13,014 nt of DNA from Spirochaetota bacterium (GCA_029562045.1 JAKQWJ010000325.1:1-13014), one strand, 5' to 3'; positions 5,924-11,974 are shown, numbered from the stretch's first letter. Notes: generated by a model not told the origin, from the letters alone. A program made the numbers and translations.

Positions 5924-6442
5924 TTGTCTTCCAAAGAATTAAGGATCAATGATCAGATCCGGGTGCGGGAAGTGCGTCTCATCGACGCTGAAGGCCGGCA
6001 GATGGGGATCGTTCCCACCGTCGAAGCGATGAGGCTTGCCGGGGAAGCGGGAATGGATCTGGTGGAAATCGCCCCCCAGGCGGCGCCTCCGGTCTGTAAG
6101 ATCCTCGATTACGGAAAATACAAATTCGAACTGGAGAAAAAAAACCGGGAATCGAAGAAAAAGCAGAAGCTCGTCAAGATGAAAGAGATCCGGATGCAGC
6201 CGAAGATCGAGGAACACGACCTTCAGTTCAAGAGCAAGCATGTCCGGGATTTTCTTTCGGAAGGCAACAAGGTCAAGGTCACCGTCCGTTTCCGTGGCCG
6301 GGAACTGGCCCACACCGACCGGGGCAGGATCGTCCTGAACAAGGTGATGGAACTTCTGGAAGACTCCTTCGTTCTTGAGAGAGAACCGATCATGGAAGGA
6401 CGGTTCATGTCCATGGTTATCGGCCCGAAGGGCAAGAAATAG
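5924..6442 (+). CDS. infC: Translation initiation factor IF-3 (UUG start)
   Basis: This 172-aa IF-3 binds the 30S subunit, blocks premature 50S joining and checks the start codon and initiator tRNA. The N-terminal domain (about 1-75) has RINDQIRVREVRLID and MDLVEIAP, with PPVCKILDYGKYKFE leading into the basic linker helix. The C-terminal domain (about 85-172) has KEIRMQPKIEEHDL, VTVRFRGRE and the terminal MVIGPKGKK region. The length is normal. The only usable in-frame start next to AGGAGG (5914-5919) is TTG at 5924. Rare infC start codons are a known basis for self-regulation, because IF-3 discriminates against non-AUG initiation. It is first in the infC-rpmI-rplT operon. A tiny ATG-initiated frame (5907-5942) overlaps its SD and start. 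Confidence 0.96.
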   Translation: MSSKELRINDQIRVREVRLIDAEGRQMGIVPTVEAMRLAGEAGMDLVEIAPQAAPPVCKILDYGKYKFELEKKNRESKKKQKLVKMKEIRMQPKIEEHDLQFKSKHVRDFLSEGNKVKVTVRFRGRELAHTDRGRIVLNKVMELLEDSFVLEREPIMEGRFMSMVIGPKGKK

Positions 6443-6476
6443 CCGGCCCGGCCGGCAGGGAAGAGGTGGAAGCTTT

Positions 6477-6674
6477 ATGCCGAAGATGAAAACAAAAAAA
6501 GCCGCCGCCAAACGGTATACCCTTACCGGCAGCGGCAAGGTCAAATACAAGAAGCAGGGACTCAGACATATTCTGACGAAAAAGTCCTCGAAACGAAAGC
6601 GGCATCTGCGCCGCGAAGGAATTCTCAGCAAAGTGGAAGAGGCGCGGGCCAAAAGACTGCTGCCCTACGGCTGA
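6477..6674 (+). CDS. rpmI: Ribosomal protein bL35
   Basis: This 65-aa basic 50S protein lies in the universal infC-rpmI-rplT order. The N-terminus MPKMKTKKAAAKRY and the internal KSSKRKRHLRR stretch are diagnostic for bL35, and the length is standard. The ATG at 6477 follows GAGGTGG (6463-6469). An in-frame upstream ATG inside infC would add 34 non-homologous residues and was rejected. The 34-nt gap after infC holds the GC-rich inverted repeat GCCGGCC/GGCCGGC, which could form a hairpin just before the SD. In enterobacteria L20 represses rpmI through structures in this mRNA, but whether that happens here cannot be told from this hairpin alone. Confidence 0.97.
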   Translation: MPKMKTKKAAAKRYTLTGSGKVKYKKQGLRHILTKKSSKRKRHLRREGILSKVEEARAKRLLPYG

Positions 6675-6698
6675 GAGCGGCCCAAGGAGTACGGAAAA

Positions 6699-7058
6699 AT
6701 GCCACGAGTGATCGACGGAACGCGAAGAAAAAATCGGAGAAAAAAAATCCTTGGCCGGGCCAAGGGCTACTGGGGCACCCGGAGCAAGCTGTTTAAAACC
6801 GCCAAGGGTCAGGTGATGAAATCCCTGATGTACGCCTATCGGGACCGCCACAACAGAAAGCGGGAGTTCCGCAGGCTCTGGATAACCCGGATTTCCGCGG
6901 CCTGCAGGGCCGAGGGCATGACCTATTCCCGGTTCATCAACGGCCTCCTGCGGGCGGATATCGCGATAAACCGCAAGGCCCTTTCGAACCTGGCCATAGA
7001 AGACCCCGGAGCCTTCAAGGCCCTGGTGGAAAAATCCAGGCAAGCCGTCGGGGCCTAG
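6699..7058 (+). CDS. rplT: Ribosomal protein bL20
   Basis: This 119-aa protein of the 50S subunit acts early in large-subunit assembly. The arginine/lysine-rich N-terminal helix binds 23S rRNA (RRKNRRKKILGRAKGYWG at about 9-26), followed by KSLMYAYRDRHNRKREFRRLWI. The globular C-terminal domain contains SRFINGLLRADIAINRKALSNLA. All are typical, and the length is normal. AAGGAG lies 10 nt before the ATG. The gene ends three bases before the following coiled-coil gene, so the operon continues. In other bacteria bL20 is the autoregulator of this operon. Confidence 0.97.
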   Translation: MPRVIDGTRRKNRRKKILGRAKGYWGTRSKLFKTAKGQVMKSLMYAYRDRHNRKREFRRLWITRISAACRAEGMTYSRFINGLLRADIAINRKALSNLAIEDPGAFKALVEKSRQAVGA

Positions 7059-7061
7059 GCC

Positions 7062-7433
7062 ATGGTCACTCTGGATCAGATCCGCAGTCTGGAAGCCAAG
7101 GTCCAGAGGGCCGTCGCCTACATCGCGGATCTGAAAGAAGAAAACGCCCTTCTACAGAAAAACCTCGAGAAGTACCGGATGCGGATCGACGAACTCGAGG
7201 TCCTCATCAACCGATACAAGGACGATCAGAACGAGATCGAGCAGGGCGTCCTGAACGCCCTGTCCCATCTCGACCGGCTGGAGGACGACATAAGCAGGAC
7301 CCCTGCGCCGCCCGCCGCCTCCGGTTCCGGCATCCCGGAGGTGGAGGACATCGAAGCCCGGCCCGTCCGGCCCCTGGAGGAGCCGGCCTCCGACGGGAAG
7401 GGCGGCATCGAGAACGAGCTGGATATCTTCTGA
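7062..7433 (+). CDS. ZapB-like coiled-coil cell-division protein
   Basis: This 123-aa protein has an N-terminal coiled coil (about 3-80) with regular heptads such as IRSLEAKVQRAVAYIADLKE and NLEKYRMRIDELEVLI. A proline-rich acidic linker (about 82-112) follows, with a short hydrophobic C-terminus ending ENELDIF. ZapB proteins are small coiled coils that bind ZapA at the FtsZ ring. The assignment rests on that architecture and on zapA being the next gene, not on a catalytic motif. Only three bases (GCC) separate the rplT stop from this ATG, and no strong SD is visible, so translation is probably coupled to rplT. The two genes are in the same frame, apart by one TAG. The terminal ELDIF could be a peptide for docking to a divisome partner, which is inference only. 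Confidence 0.65.
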   Translation: MVTLDQIRSLEAKVQRAVAYIADLKEENALLQKNLEKYRMRIDELEVLINRYKDDQNEIEQGVLNALSHLDRLEDDISRTPAPPAASGSGIPEVEDIEARPVRPLEEPASDGKGGIENELDIF

Positions 7434-7452
7434 ACCGGGGGGTGCCCACATC

Positions 7453-7764
7453 CTGTCGGACAAAACGGAGATCAGGGTCGAAATCCTCGGAGCCTCCTTC
7501 ACGGCGCGGTCGGATCTGGATCCGCTGCGCTTTCACCGGATAATCGACTATTATAAAAAAAAGACCGAAGACGCCAGAGCCATGGCCCCCGGGGCGGACC
7601 CGCTGAAAACGGCCATTCTGTCGGGGATCATCGTCGCCGGCGAACTCTTCCGGGAGAGGGACGAACCCCGGTCCGGCATGGGGCAGGCGGAAGCGGAAGA
7701 GGCCTCCCGCATCGCGGACCTGCTGATCCGCCGGCTGGCGGAAAGTCTGGGCGAGTCTCCCTGA
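7453..7764 (+). CDS. zapA: Cell-division protein ZapA with a non-canonical start codon
   Basis: The frame encodes TEIRVEILGASFTARSD, then FHRIIDYYKKKTEDARA and DPLKTAILSGIIVAGELFRE. This is the beta-strand/helix head of ZapA followed by its long C-terminal helix. ZapA binds and bundles FtsZ filaments at midcell. The conserved head requires a start near 7450-7460, yet no ATG, GTG or TTG occurs in this frame from the upstream in-frame stop (7291-7293) until ATG 7582, which lies after the head. The best candidates are CTG 7453 (103 aa, giving SDKTEIRVEILG after the initiator) or ATC 7450. The G-rich GGGGGGTG (7437-7443) lies upstream at SD-like distance, and the zapB-like stop is 19 nt before CTG 7453. 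Domain identity is firm, but the start is an inference. Confidence 0.75.
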   Translation: MSDKTEIRVEILGASFTARSDLDPLRFHRIIDYYKKKTEDARAMAPGADPLKTAILSGIIVAGELFRERDEPRSGMGQAEAEEASRIADLLIRRLAESLGESP

Positions 7765-7780
7765 GACGGGCCCGGGTCGA

Positions 7781-7799
7781 CCGGGGGGGATGCCCCCGG
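7781..7799. terminator. GC hairpin between convergent genes
   Basis: CCGGGGG and CCCCCGG form a perfect 7-bp stem with a 5-nt loop, located between the zapA stop and the end of the kinase gene on the other strand. There is no T-tract on either side, so it may halt polymerase weakly or only protect RNA ends. Confidence 0.4.
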
Positions 7800-7820
7800 C
7801 GGCCGCCCGGCCCGGGAGAG

Positions 7821-8822
7821 TCACCCCTGGTCCAGGACCCGGAGCGCCTCGTCCCGATCCAGAAGGTCGTAGTTGCATCCCTCCACGGTGACCATCCGGG
7901 AGGCCACCCGGTTCGCCAGACGCCCGCAGTCCCGCAGATCCCGCCCCAGAAGAAGACCGTGGAGGAATCCCGCGGCGAAGGAATCCCCCGCGGCGGTGCT
8001 GTCCCGGGCCTCCACCGTCTCGCCCGGCGCCCGCAGAGTTTCGGCCCCCCGGGGATGGATGGAGCAGCCCTCTTTTCCCGTTTTCATCACCACCAGCGGG
8101 GCCAGCTCCGCCGCGAGACGGAGGATCTCCCCGTCGGAGGAGCCGCCGGTGAGGGCCGCGAGCTCGTCCCGGTTGGCGAAGAGGATGTCCACCACCCCGG
8201 GGATCCAGCGGAGCAGCGAGCCCCGGTACCTTTCCGCGACGAAGGGGTCCGCCACATCCAGGCAGACCCGGCGCCCCGCGGACATGGCCTCCCGGCCCGC
8301 CTCCTCCGCCGCCTGCCGCTGGTTTTCAGTGTCCCAGTTGTAGCCCGTCAGGTAGAGAAAGCGGGAGGCGCGGATCAGGTCCCGGGGAAGATCCCGGGGC
8401 TCCAGCAGCCGGGAGGCGCCCAGAAAGGTGAACATGGTCCTTTCCCGTTCAGGAGTCACCAGCACCGCCGAGACCCCTGTGGGCTCACCGTCCTTGGCCA
8501 CCAGGGCGCAGACCACCCCCGCCCTGCGCAGAAGCTCCCCGAAGCCCCTGCCCTCTCCGTCCTTCCCCACGGCGCCGAGATAGACCGGCCGCCCCATGGG
8601 GGCATCGGAACCGGCCAGCCAGGCCAGGCCCCGGGCCGTGTTGGCGCCGCTCCCCCCGGGGACGGAGACGCTCCGGGAGTCCCCCCCCAGGACCTGGTCG
8701 ATCCGATCCCGATCCACCAGGTTCATGCTCCCCGGGACCGCTCCCAGCTCGGACAGCCGGCTGTGGGAAACGGGGAGGATCTTGTCCATCAGGGGATTGC
8801 AGAGGATGAAAACGGAGTTCAT
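7821..8822 (-). CDS. PfkB-family (ribokinase-like) carbohydrate or nucleoside kinase
   Basis: This 333-aa cytoplasmic kinase has the PfkB fold, which phosphorylates sugars or nucleosides with ATP. The N-terminal substrate motif PGGSGANTARGLAWL is at 56-70. FANRDE, typical of PfkB enzymes, is at 216-221. The C-terminal signature DSTAAGDSFAAGFLHG at 274-289 holds the anion hole and catalytic base Asp280. The usual DTxGAGD appears as DSTAAGD, a conservative change. The overall arrangement resembles adenosine-kinase/ribokinase members of spirochaetes, but the substrate cannot be assigned. The ATG at 8822 is chosen because AGGAG lies 7 nt upstream. A start 12 codons earlier would lose this SD. The gene is convergent with zapA and divergent from plzA. 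Confidence 0.9.
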   Translation of the reverse strand: MNSVFILCNPLMDKILPVSHSRLSELGAVPGSMNLVDRDRIDQVLGGDSRSVSVPGGSGANTARGLAWLAGSDAPMGRPVYLGAVGKDGEGRGFGELLRRAGVVCALVAKDGEPTGVSAVLVTPERERTMFTFLGASRLLEPRDLPRDLIRASRFLYLTGYNWDTENQRQAAEEAGREAMSAGRRVCLDVADPFVAERYRGSLLRWIPGVVDILFANRDELAALTGGSSDGEILRLAAELAPLVVMKTGKEGCSIHPRGAETLRAPGETVEARDSTAAGDSFAAGFLHGLLLGRDLRDCGRLANRVASRMVTVEGCNYDLLDRDEALRVLDQG

Positions 8823-8840
8823 AACGGGCTCCTGCTTTGG

Positions 8841-8874
8841 TTGACTTTTCATTCCCAAGTACCATACTATATCA
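8841..8874. promoter_or_regulatory. Overlapping divergent promoters of the PfkB kinase and plzA
   Basis: On the plus strand TTGACT (8841-8846), 18 bp and TACTAT (8865-8870) point to plzA, with a start near 8877, only about 8 nt before its ATG. On the minus strand TGATATAGT (8874-8866) is an extended -10 pointing to the kinase. The two -10 hexamers share five bases within the 7-bp TACTATA, so two polymerases could not open both at once. Confidence 0.5.
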
Positions 8875-8884
8875 CAACGAACCT

Positions 8885-9694
8885 ATGTCGATCCTTACGA
8901 GTCAACAGATTTCCCAGCTTTTCGAACAGTACGGGGAAACGGAGATAACCTTCACCAAGGAAGTGAGCAGGGCCATCCGGCTGGCGGGAAAACAGGTTTT
9001 CCTGAAGTGCCTGGGCTACCAGTGGCCCTGCATCATCTACTCCAGTTCCATGGTGGGGGCCAAGGTCATCGTCAACGTGAAGTCTTCCATCCAGGACGTT
9101 ACCCGCAGCGCCAACAACCTGGTTTCCCTGCGTTTCGGGTTCCAGCGGGACGACAAGCTGGATCCCATAGCCTTCCATGTGGCCTCCCGGATAACGGGCT
9201 TCACGGCCACGGGGCCGCAGAACCCGGACCTCAACTTCGCGGCCATCACCTTCACCCAGAGGCCCCCGGACTACCTGATCGCGGCGCTGGGCACCCTTCT
9301 GGAAGCCAATGCGAACTCGCAGAAACGCCGGGACGAGCGGGTGCTCCTCACCGACGAGGTGATGAGGAAACTGGGCCTGAAGGCCAAGGAAATCACCCTC
9401 TTCGTCCAGGGCATACCGCGGAAGGCGATCCTGAGGGACTTCTCCTTCTCCGGAGCGAAGCTGATAATTCTCGGAGTGCCGAAGTTTCTCATCGGGAAAG
9501 AGGTCATCCTCCGGATCGAGATGGAGGATACCACCGAAGTCCTGGACATCCCCGGGACGATGCTCCGTCACGAGCCGGTGTCGGGGCGCAAAGACATCGC
9601 CGCCTTCGCGATCCAGTTCCAGGAAAACCGGGTCCCCATGCGGTACAAGCTCATGGTCAACAGCTACCTCAGCCAGAATATCAAGAGAAAGTGA
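8885..9694 (+). CDS. plzA: PlzA-like c-di-GMP receptor with C-terminal PilZ domain
   Basis: This 269-aa cytoplasmic protein has an N-terminal PilZ-like domain (about 1-135) without ligand motifs and a canonical PilZ domain (about 143-262). The c-di-GMP-binding residues are R148-RDE-R152 (RxxxR) and D185-F-S187-F-S-G190 (D/NxSxxG). This two-domain layout, including TSQQISQLFEQYGE at the start and KRRDERVLLTDEVM at the junction, resembles Borrelia PlzA and treponemal homologues, which affect motility and virulence. The position immediately upstream of the flagellin genes supports a motility role. The ATG at 8885 is chosen because an upstream in-frame ATG (8837) precedes the promoter -35. No SD is present. 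Its own terminator follows, so it is not co-transcribed with flaB. Confidence 0.88.
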   Translation: MSILTSQQISQLFEQYGETEITFTKEVSRAIRLAGKQVFLKCLGYQWPCIIYSSSMVGAKVIVNVKSSIQDVTRSANNLVSLRFGFQRDDKLDPIAFHVASRITGFTATGPQNPDLNFAAITFTQRPPDYLIAALGTLLEANANSQKRRDERVLLTDEVMRKLGLKAKEITLFVQGIPRKAILRDFSFSGAKLIILGVPKFLIGKEVILRIEMEDTTEVLDIPGTMLRHEPVSGRKDIAAFAIQFQENRVPMRYKLMVNSYLSQNIKRK

Positions 9695-9696
9695 CA

Positions 9697-9760
9697 CGGT
9701 TCCACCGCCTCATGCCCGAAGGCGGAAGGAGCGCTATTCCCGGCACAACCGATTTTTTTT
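9697..9760 (+). terminator. Composite intrinsic terminator of plzA
   Basis: An outer CGGTT/AACCG stem (9697-9701 with 9747-9751) encloses the 6-bp hairpin CCGCCT/AGGCGG (9705-9725) and is followed by A and eight T residues (9753-9760). The inner hairpin alone is 27 nt from the T-tract, so the outer stem is probably needed. Confidence 0.6.
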
Positions 9761-9772
9761 CCAAAAAAAAAT

Positions 9773-9799
9773 TTAAGTTCATGACCCCCCTGCCGATAT
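9773..9799 (+). promoter_or_regulatory. Sigma-28 (FliA) promoter of the first flaB
   Basis: TTAAGTTC (9773-9780), 11 bp and GCCGATAT (9792-9799) match the flagellar consensus TAAAGTTT-N11-GCCGATAA at 6 of 8 and 7 of 8 positions with exact spacing. A run of nine A residues (9763-9771) directly precedes the -35 and could act as an UP element. The predicted start is about 9806. Confidence 0.88.
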
Positions 9800-9805
9800 A
9801 ATGAA

Positions 9806-9940
9806 CGGGGGGAGAAGGTCTTTCACCGGGTGACGGGGGCGGCCTTCCACCCCCCTCGATCTTAATATCGGTATTCTCAACGCCGAGTTAAGGACTATTT
9901 TCCGGCAGGGACGCCGGAAAAAACTTTCAGGGAGGAAGGT
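9806..9940 (+). promoter_or_regulatory. Long structured leader of the first flaB
   Basis: The leader is about 135 nt. It can form a hairpin from CTTAA/TTAAG with TCGG/CCGA inside (9861-9892), then a perfect 9-bp hairpin TTTTCCGGC/GCCGGAAAA (9898-9921) whose 6-nt loop is AGGGAC. Only nine bases later comes the SD GGAGG (9931-9935) within CAGGGAGGAAGG. A GGA in a hairpin loop 22 nt before a GGA in the SD is the usual layout of a dual CsrA site. Confidence 0.55.
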
Positions 9941-10801
9941 ATGATCATCAACCACAACATGAGCGCCCTGTTCGCCCAGCGGCAGCTGGGGGTGAACGAT
10001 GTCGGCCTGGTGAAGAACATCGAAAAGCTCTCATCGGGCCTCAGGATCAACCGGGCCGGCGACGACGCCTCGGGTCTGGCGGTGTCGGAAAAGATGCGGT
10101 CCCAGATCCGGGGCCTGCGCCAGGCTTCGGCCAATGCCCTCAACGGGATCTCGTTCATCCAGACCACGGAAGGCTATCTGCAGGAAACCCAGGACATTCT
10201 GCAGAGGATCAGGGAACTGTCGGTCCAGTCCGCCAACGGCATCTACACCCAGGAGGACCGGATGCAGATCCAGGTGGAGGTGTCCCAGCTGGTGGACGAG
10301 ATCGACAGGATCGCCTCCCACGCCCAGTTCAACGGCATGAATCTCCTCACCGGCCGCTTCGCCCGGGAGGGCCAGGAGAACGTCATCACCGCGTCGATGT
10401 ACTTCCACATCGGGGCCAACATGGATCAGCGGGAGCGGGTCTACATCGGCACCATGACCTCCGCGGCCCTGGGGGTGCGGAATCCCGGAGCGGGGACGAT
10501 CATGACCCTCTCCACCCCCGACTCCTCCAACCAGTCCATCGGGATCCTCGACAGCGCCCTGAAAGTGGTCAACAAACAGCGGGCCGACCTGGGGGCCTAC
10601 CAGAACCGGCTGGAGCATGCCGTCCGGGGCATCGACATCGGGGCCGAAAACCTGCAGGCCGCCGAATCCCGGATCAGGGACGTGGACATGGCCGCCGAGA
10701 TGGTGGAGTACACCAAGAACATGATCCTGATGCAGTCCGGCACCGCCATGCTGGCCCAGGCTAACGCGAAAACCCAGTCGGTCTTGCAACTGCTGGGCTG
10801 A
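9941..10801 (+). CDS. flaB: FlaB-type core flagellin (first copy)
   Basis: This 286-aa flagellin makes the core of the periplasmic flagellar filament and is exported by the flagellar type III apparatus, so there is no cleaved signal peptide. The N-terminal D0/D1 region (1-145) contains MIINHNMSAL, NIEKLSSGLRINRAGDDASGLAVSEKMRSQIRGL and QETQDILQRIRELSVQSANG. The C-terminal D1/D0 region (about 205-286) contains ADLGAYQNRLEHAV, ESRIRDVDMAAEMV and TQSVLQLLG. The outer D2/D3 domains are absent, as in all spirochaetal FlaB. The SD GGAGG is 5 nt upstream. Compared with the next gene it has nine extra residues in the middle, around 165-200, where the two differ most. It is driven by a sigma-28 promoter. 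Which numbered FlaB (1, 2 or 3) it corresponds to is not decided. Confidence 0.96.
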   Translation: MIINHNMSALFAQRQLGVNDVGLVKNIEKLSSGLRINRAGDDASGLAVSEKMRSQIRGLRQASANALNGISFIQTTEGYLQETQDILQRIRELSVQSANGIYTQEDRMQIQVEVSQLVDEIDRIASHAQFNGMNLLTGRFAREGQENVITASMYFHIGANMDQRERVYIGTMTSAALGVRNPGAGTIMTLSTPDSSNQSIGILDSALKVVNKQRADLGAYQNRLEHAVRGIDIGAENLQAAESRIRDVDMAAEMVEYTKNMILMQSGTAMLAQANAKTQSVLQLLG

Positions 10802-10808
10802 CGTAGTA

Positions 10809-10817
10809 TGTTATAAT
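10809..10817 (+). promoter_or_regulatory. Extended -10 promoter candidate for the second flaB
   Basis: TGTTATAAT is a perfect TGn plus TATAAT extended -10, eight bases after the first flaB stop. No matching -35 or sigma-28 elements were found in the 220-bp gap. It would give a leader of about 200 nt. Confidence 0.5.
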
Positions 10818-10874
10818 AAGTCTGAGCTGTCGGATCTTTGAAAAACACCCTCCGCATGCGGGCGGCAGGGAGGT

Positions 10875-10899
10875 TTCCCGCCCCCGAAAGGGGCGGGGA
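10875..10899. terminator. Strong GC hairpin between the two flaB genes
   Basis: TTCCCGCCCC and AGGGGCGGGG reversed pair over 10 bp (one G-T) around the loop CGAAA. No T-run follows, so it may be an attenuating or mRNA-stabilising stem that permits partial read-through from the first flaB rather than a full terminator. Confidence 0.5.
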
Positions 10900-10975
10900 G
10901 ACTCTTTGCTGCAGGGAGAGCGGAACGGCGGGGAAGCGCGATTCATCCCCGGTGCTATCTCCCCGGGCATGCAAA

Positions 10976-10999
10976 CCGGGAGCAAGGGATTGCCTCCGG
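10976..10999 (+). promoter_or_regulatory. Leader hairpin with GGGA loop before the second flaB
   Basis: CCGGGAGCAA and TTGCCTCCGG pair over ten positions (one G-T, one mismatch) around the tetraloop GGGA (10986-10989). The loop GGA lies 23 nt before the GGA in the SD AGGGAGGG (11008-11015). The arrangement matches the first flaB leader although the stem sequence is unrelated. Confidence 0.5.
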
Positions 11000-11021
11000 C
11001 ACAAATCAGGGAGGGTTATCC

Positions 11022-11855
11022 ATGATCATCAATCACAACATGAGCGCCCTGTATTCCAACAGGGAGCTGGGCGCCCGCGGAGTCGAGCTTGGCAAGAACA
11101 TCGAGAAGCTCAGTTCCGGCCTGAGGATAAACCGCGCGGGGGACGACGCGTCGGGACTGGCGGTTTCGGAAAAGCTCCGGAGTCAGATCCGGGGCCTCAA
11201 CCAGGCCCGGCGGAACATCGAAAACGGCGTCTCCTTCATTCAGACCACCGAAGGCTATCTTCAGGAGACCCAGGATATCCTGCACAGGATCAGGGAGCTG
11301 TCGGTCCAGTCCGCCAACGGTATCTACACCCAGGAGGACCGGATGCAGATCCAGGTGGAAGTGTCCCAATTGGTGGACGAGGTAAACCGGATCGCGTCCC
11401 ATGCCCAGTTCAACGGCATGAACATTCTCACCGGCGCCTTCGCCCGGGACTCGGCCATCGACATGGTGATGCAACTGCAGGTTGGGGCCAACATGGATCA
11501 GAACAAGCAGATCTTCATCGGCACCATGACGGCGTCGGCGCTCAAAATCGCGGACACTTCGATATCGACGGTGGAATCCGCCAACAGGGCGATCGGGCTG
11601 GTCGACATGGCCCTGAAGACCGTCAGCAAGCAGCGGGCGGACCTGGGAGCGTATCAGAACCGCTTCGAGATGGCGGCCAAAGGGGTGGCCATCGCCGCAG
11701 AAAACATGCAGGCATCGGAGTCCCGGATCCGGGACGTGGATATGGCGGCGGAAATGGTTGACTTCGTCAAGAACCAGATCCTGACCCAGTCCAACATGGC
11801 GATGCTGGCCCAGGCCAACATGAAGACCCAGAGCGTCATACAGCTGCTGGGGTAA
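11022..11855 (+). CDS. flaB: FlaB-type core flagellin (second copy)
   Basis: This 277-aa paralogue of the preceding flagellin has the same D0/D1-only architecture. It shares MIINHNMSAL, the SSGLRINRAGDDASGLAVSEK block, IRELSVQSANGIYTQEDRMQ, QRADLGAYQNRFE, ESRIRDVDMAAEMV and TQSVIQLLG. Differences concentrate in residues 10-25, 60-70 and the central 140-200 region. AGGGAGGG is 6 nt upstream of the ATG. Spirochaetes normally build the filament core from several FlaB proteins, each biased to a part of the filament, so the pair probably contributes two core subunits with different expression levels. A hairpin follows the stop, then flaG. No frameshift or degradation is present. Confidence 0.96.
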   Translation: MIINHNMSALYSNRELGARGVELGKNIEKLSSGLRINRAGDDASGLAVSEKLRSQIRGLNQARRNIENGVSFIQTTEGYLQETQDILHRIRELSVQSANGIYTQEDRMQIQVEVSQLVDEVNRIASHAQFNGMNILTGAFARDSAIDMVMQLQVGANMDQNKQIFIGTMTASALKIADTSISTVESANRAIGLVDMALKTVSKQRADLGAYQNRFEMAAKGVAIAAENMQASESRIRDVDMAAEMVDFVKNQILTQSNMAMLAQANMKTQSVIQLLG

Positions 11856-11886
11856 AAAGTCGGGAATTGACCGTTCCGGAACCGTG

Positions 11887-11911
11887 AAGAGACCTCTGGA
11901 CGTCGTCTCTT
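11887..11911 (+). terminator. Hairpin after the second flaB
   Basis: AAGAGAC and GTCTCTT form a perfect 7-bp stem with an 11-nt loop, starting 31 nt after the stop and followed by only a short T-rich TAT. This is probably partial termination that lowers flaG-fliD expression relative to flagellin. A GTTCCGGAAC palindrome (11873-11882) precedes it. Confidence 0.45.
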
Positions 11912-11956
11912 TATCGGAGATTTCGGCGGGGGGGGCTCGCGCTCTTCCCCCGCTCT

Positions 11957-11974
11957 TCTTACAGGGAGGTAAGA
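11957..11974 (+). promoter_or_regulatory. flaG Shine-Dalgarno inside a small hairpin (candidate CsrA site)
   Basis: TCTTAC and GTAAGA pair over 6 bp and expose AGGGAG, the SD core, in the loop. The segment UUACAGGGAGGU matches 10 of 12 positions of the CsrA selection consensus RUACARGGAUGU. The ATG follows at 11977. Confidence 0.55.

Noticed and set aside
7415..7460. Programmed +1 frameshift at TTC-TGA joining the ZapB-like frame to ZapA
   Set aside because: The ZapA frame is indeed +1 of the zapB-like stop, but no RF2-type shift signal or downstream stimulator is evident. Coupled initiation at a rare codon is simpler.
9753..9771. T8-CC-A9 as a hairpin with its own function
   Set aside because: It is better explained as the terminator T-tract of plzA followed by an A-tract upstream of the sigma-28 promoter. 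A 2-nt loop cannot form.
9941..11855. Duplicated flaB pair as a mobile or recombined insertion
   Set aside because: No terminal repeats, transposase or composition change. Multiple FlaB paralogues are normal in spirochaetes.
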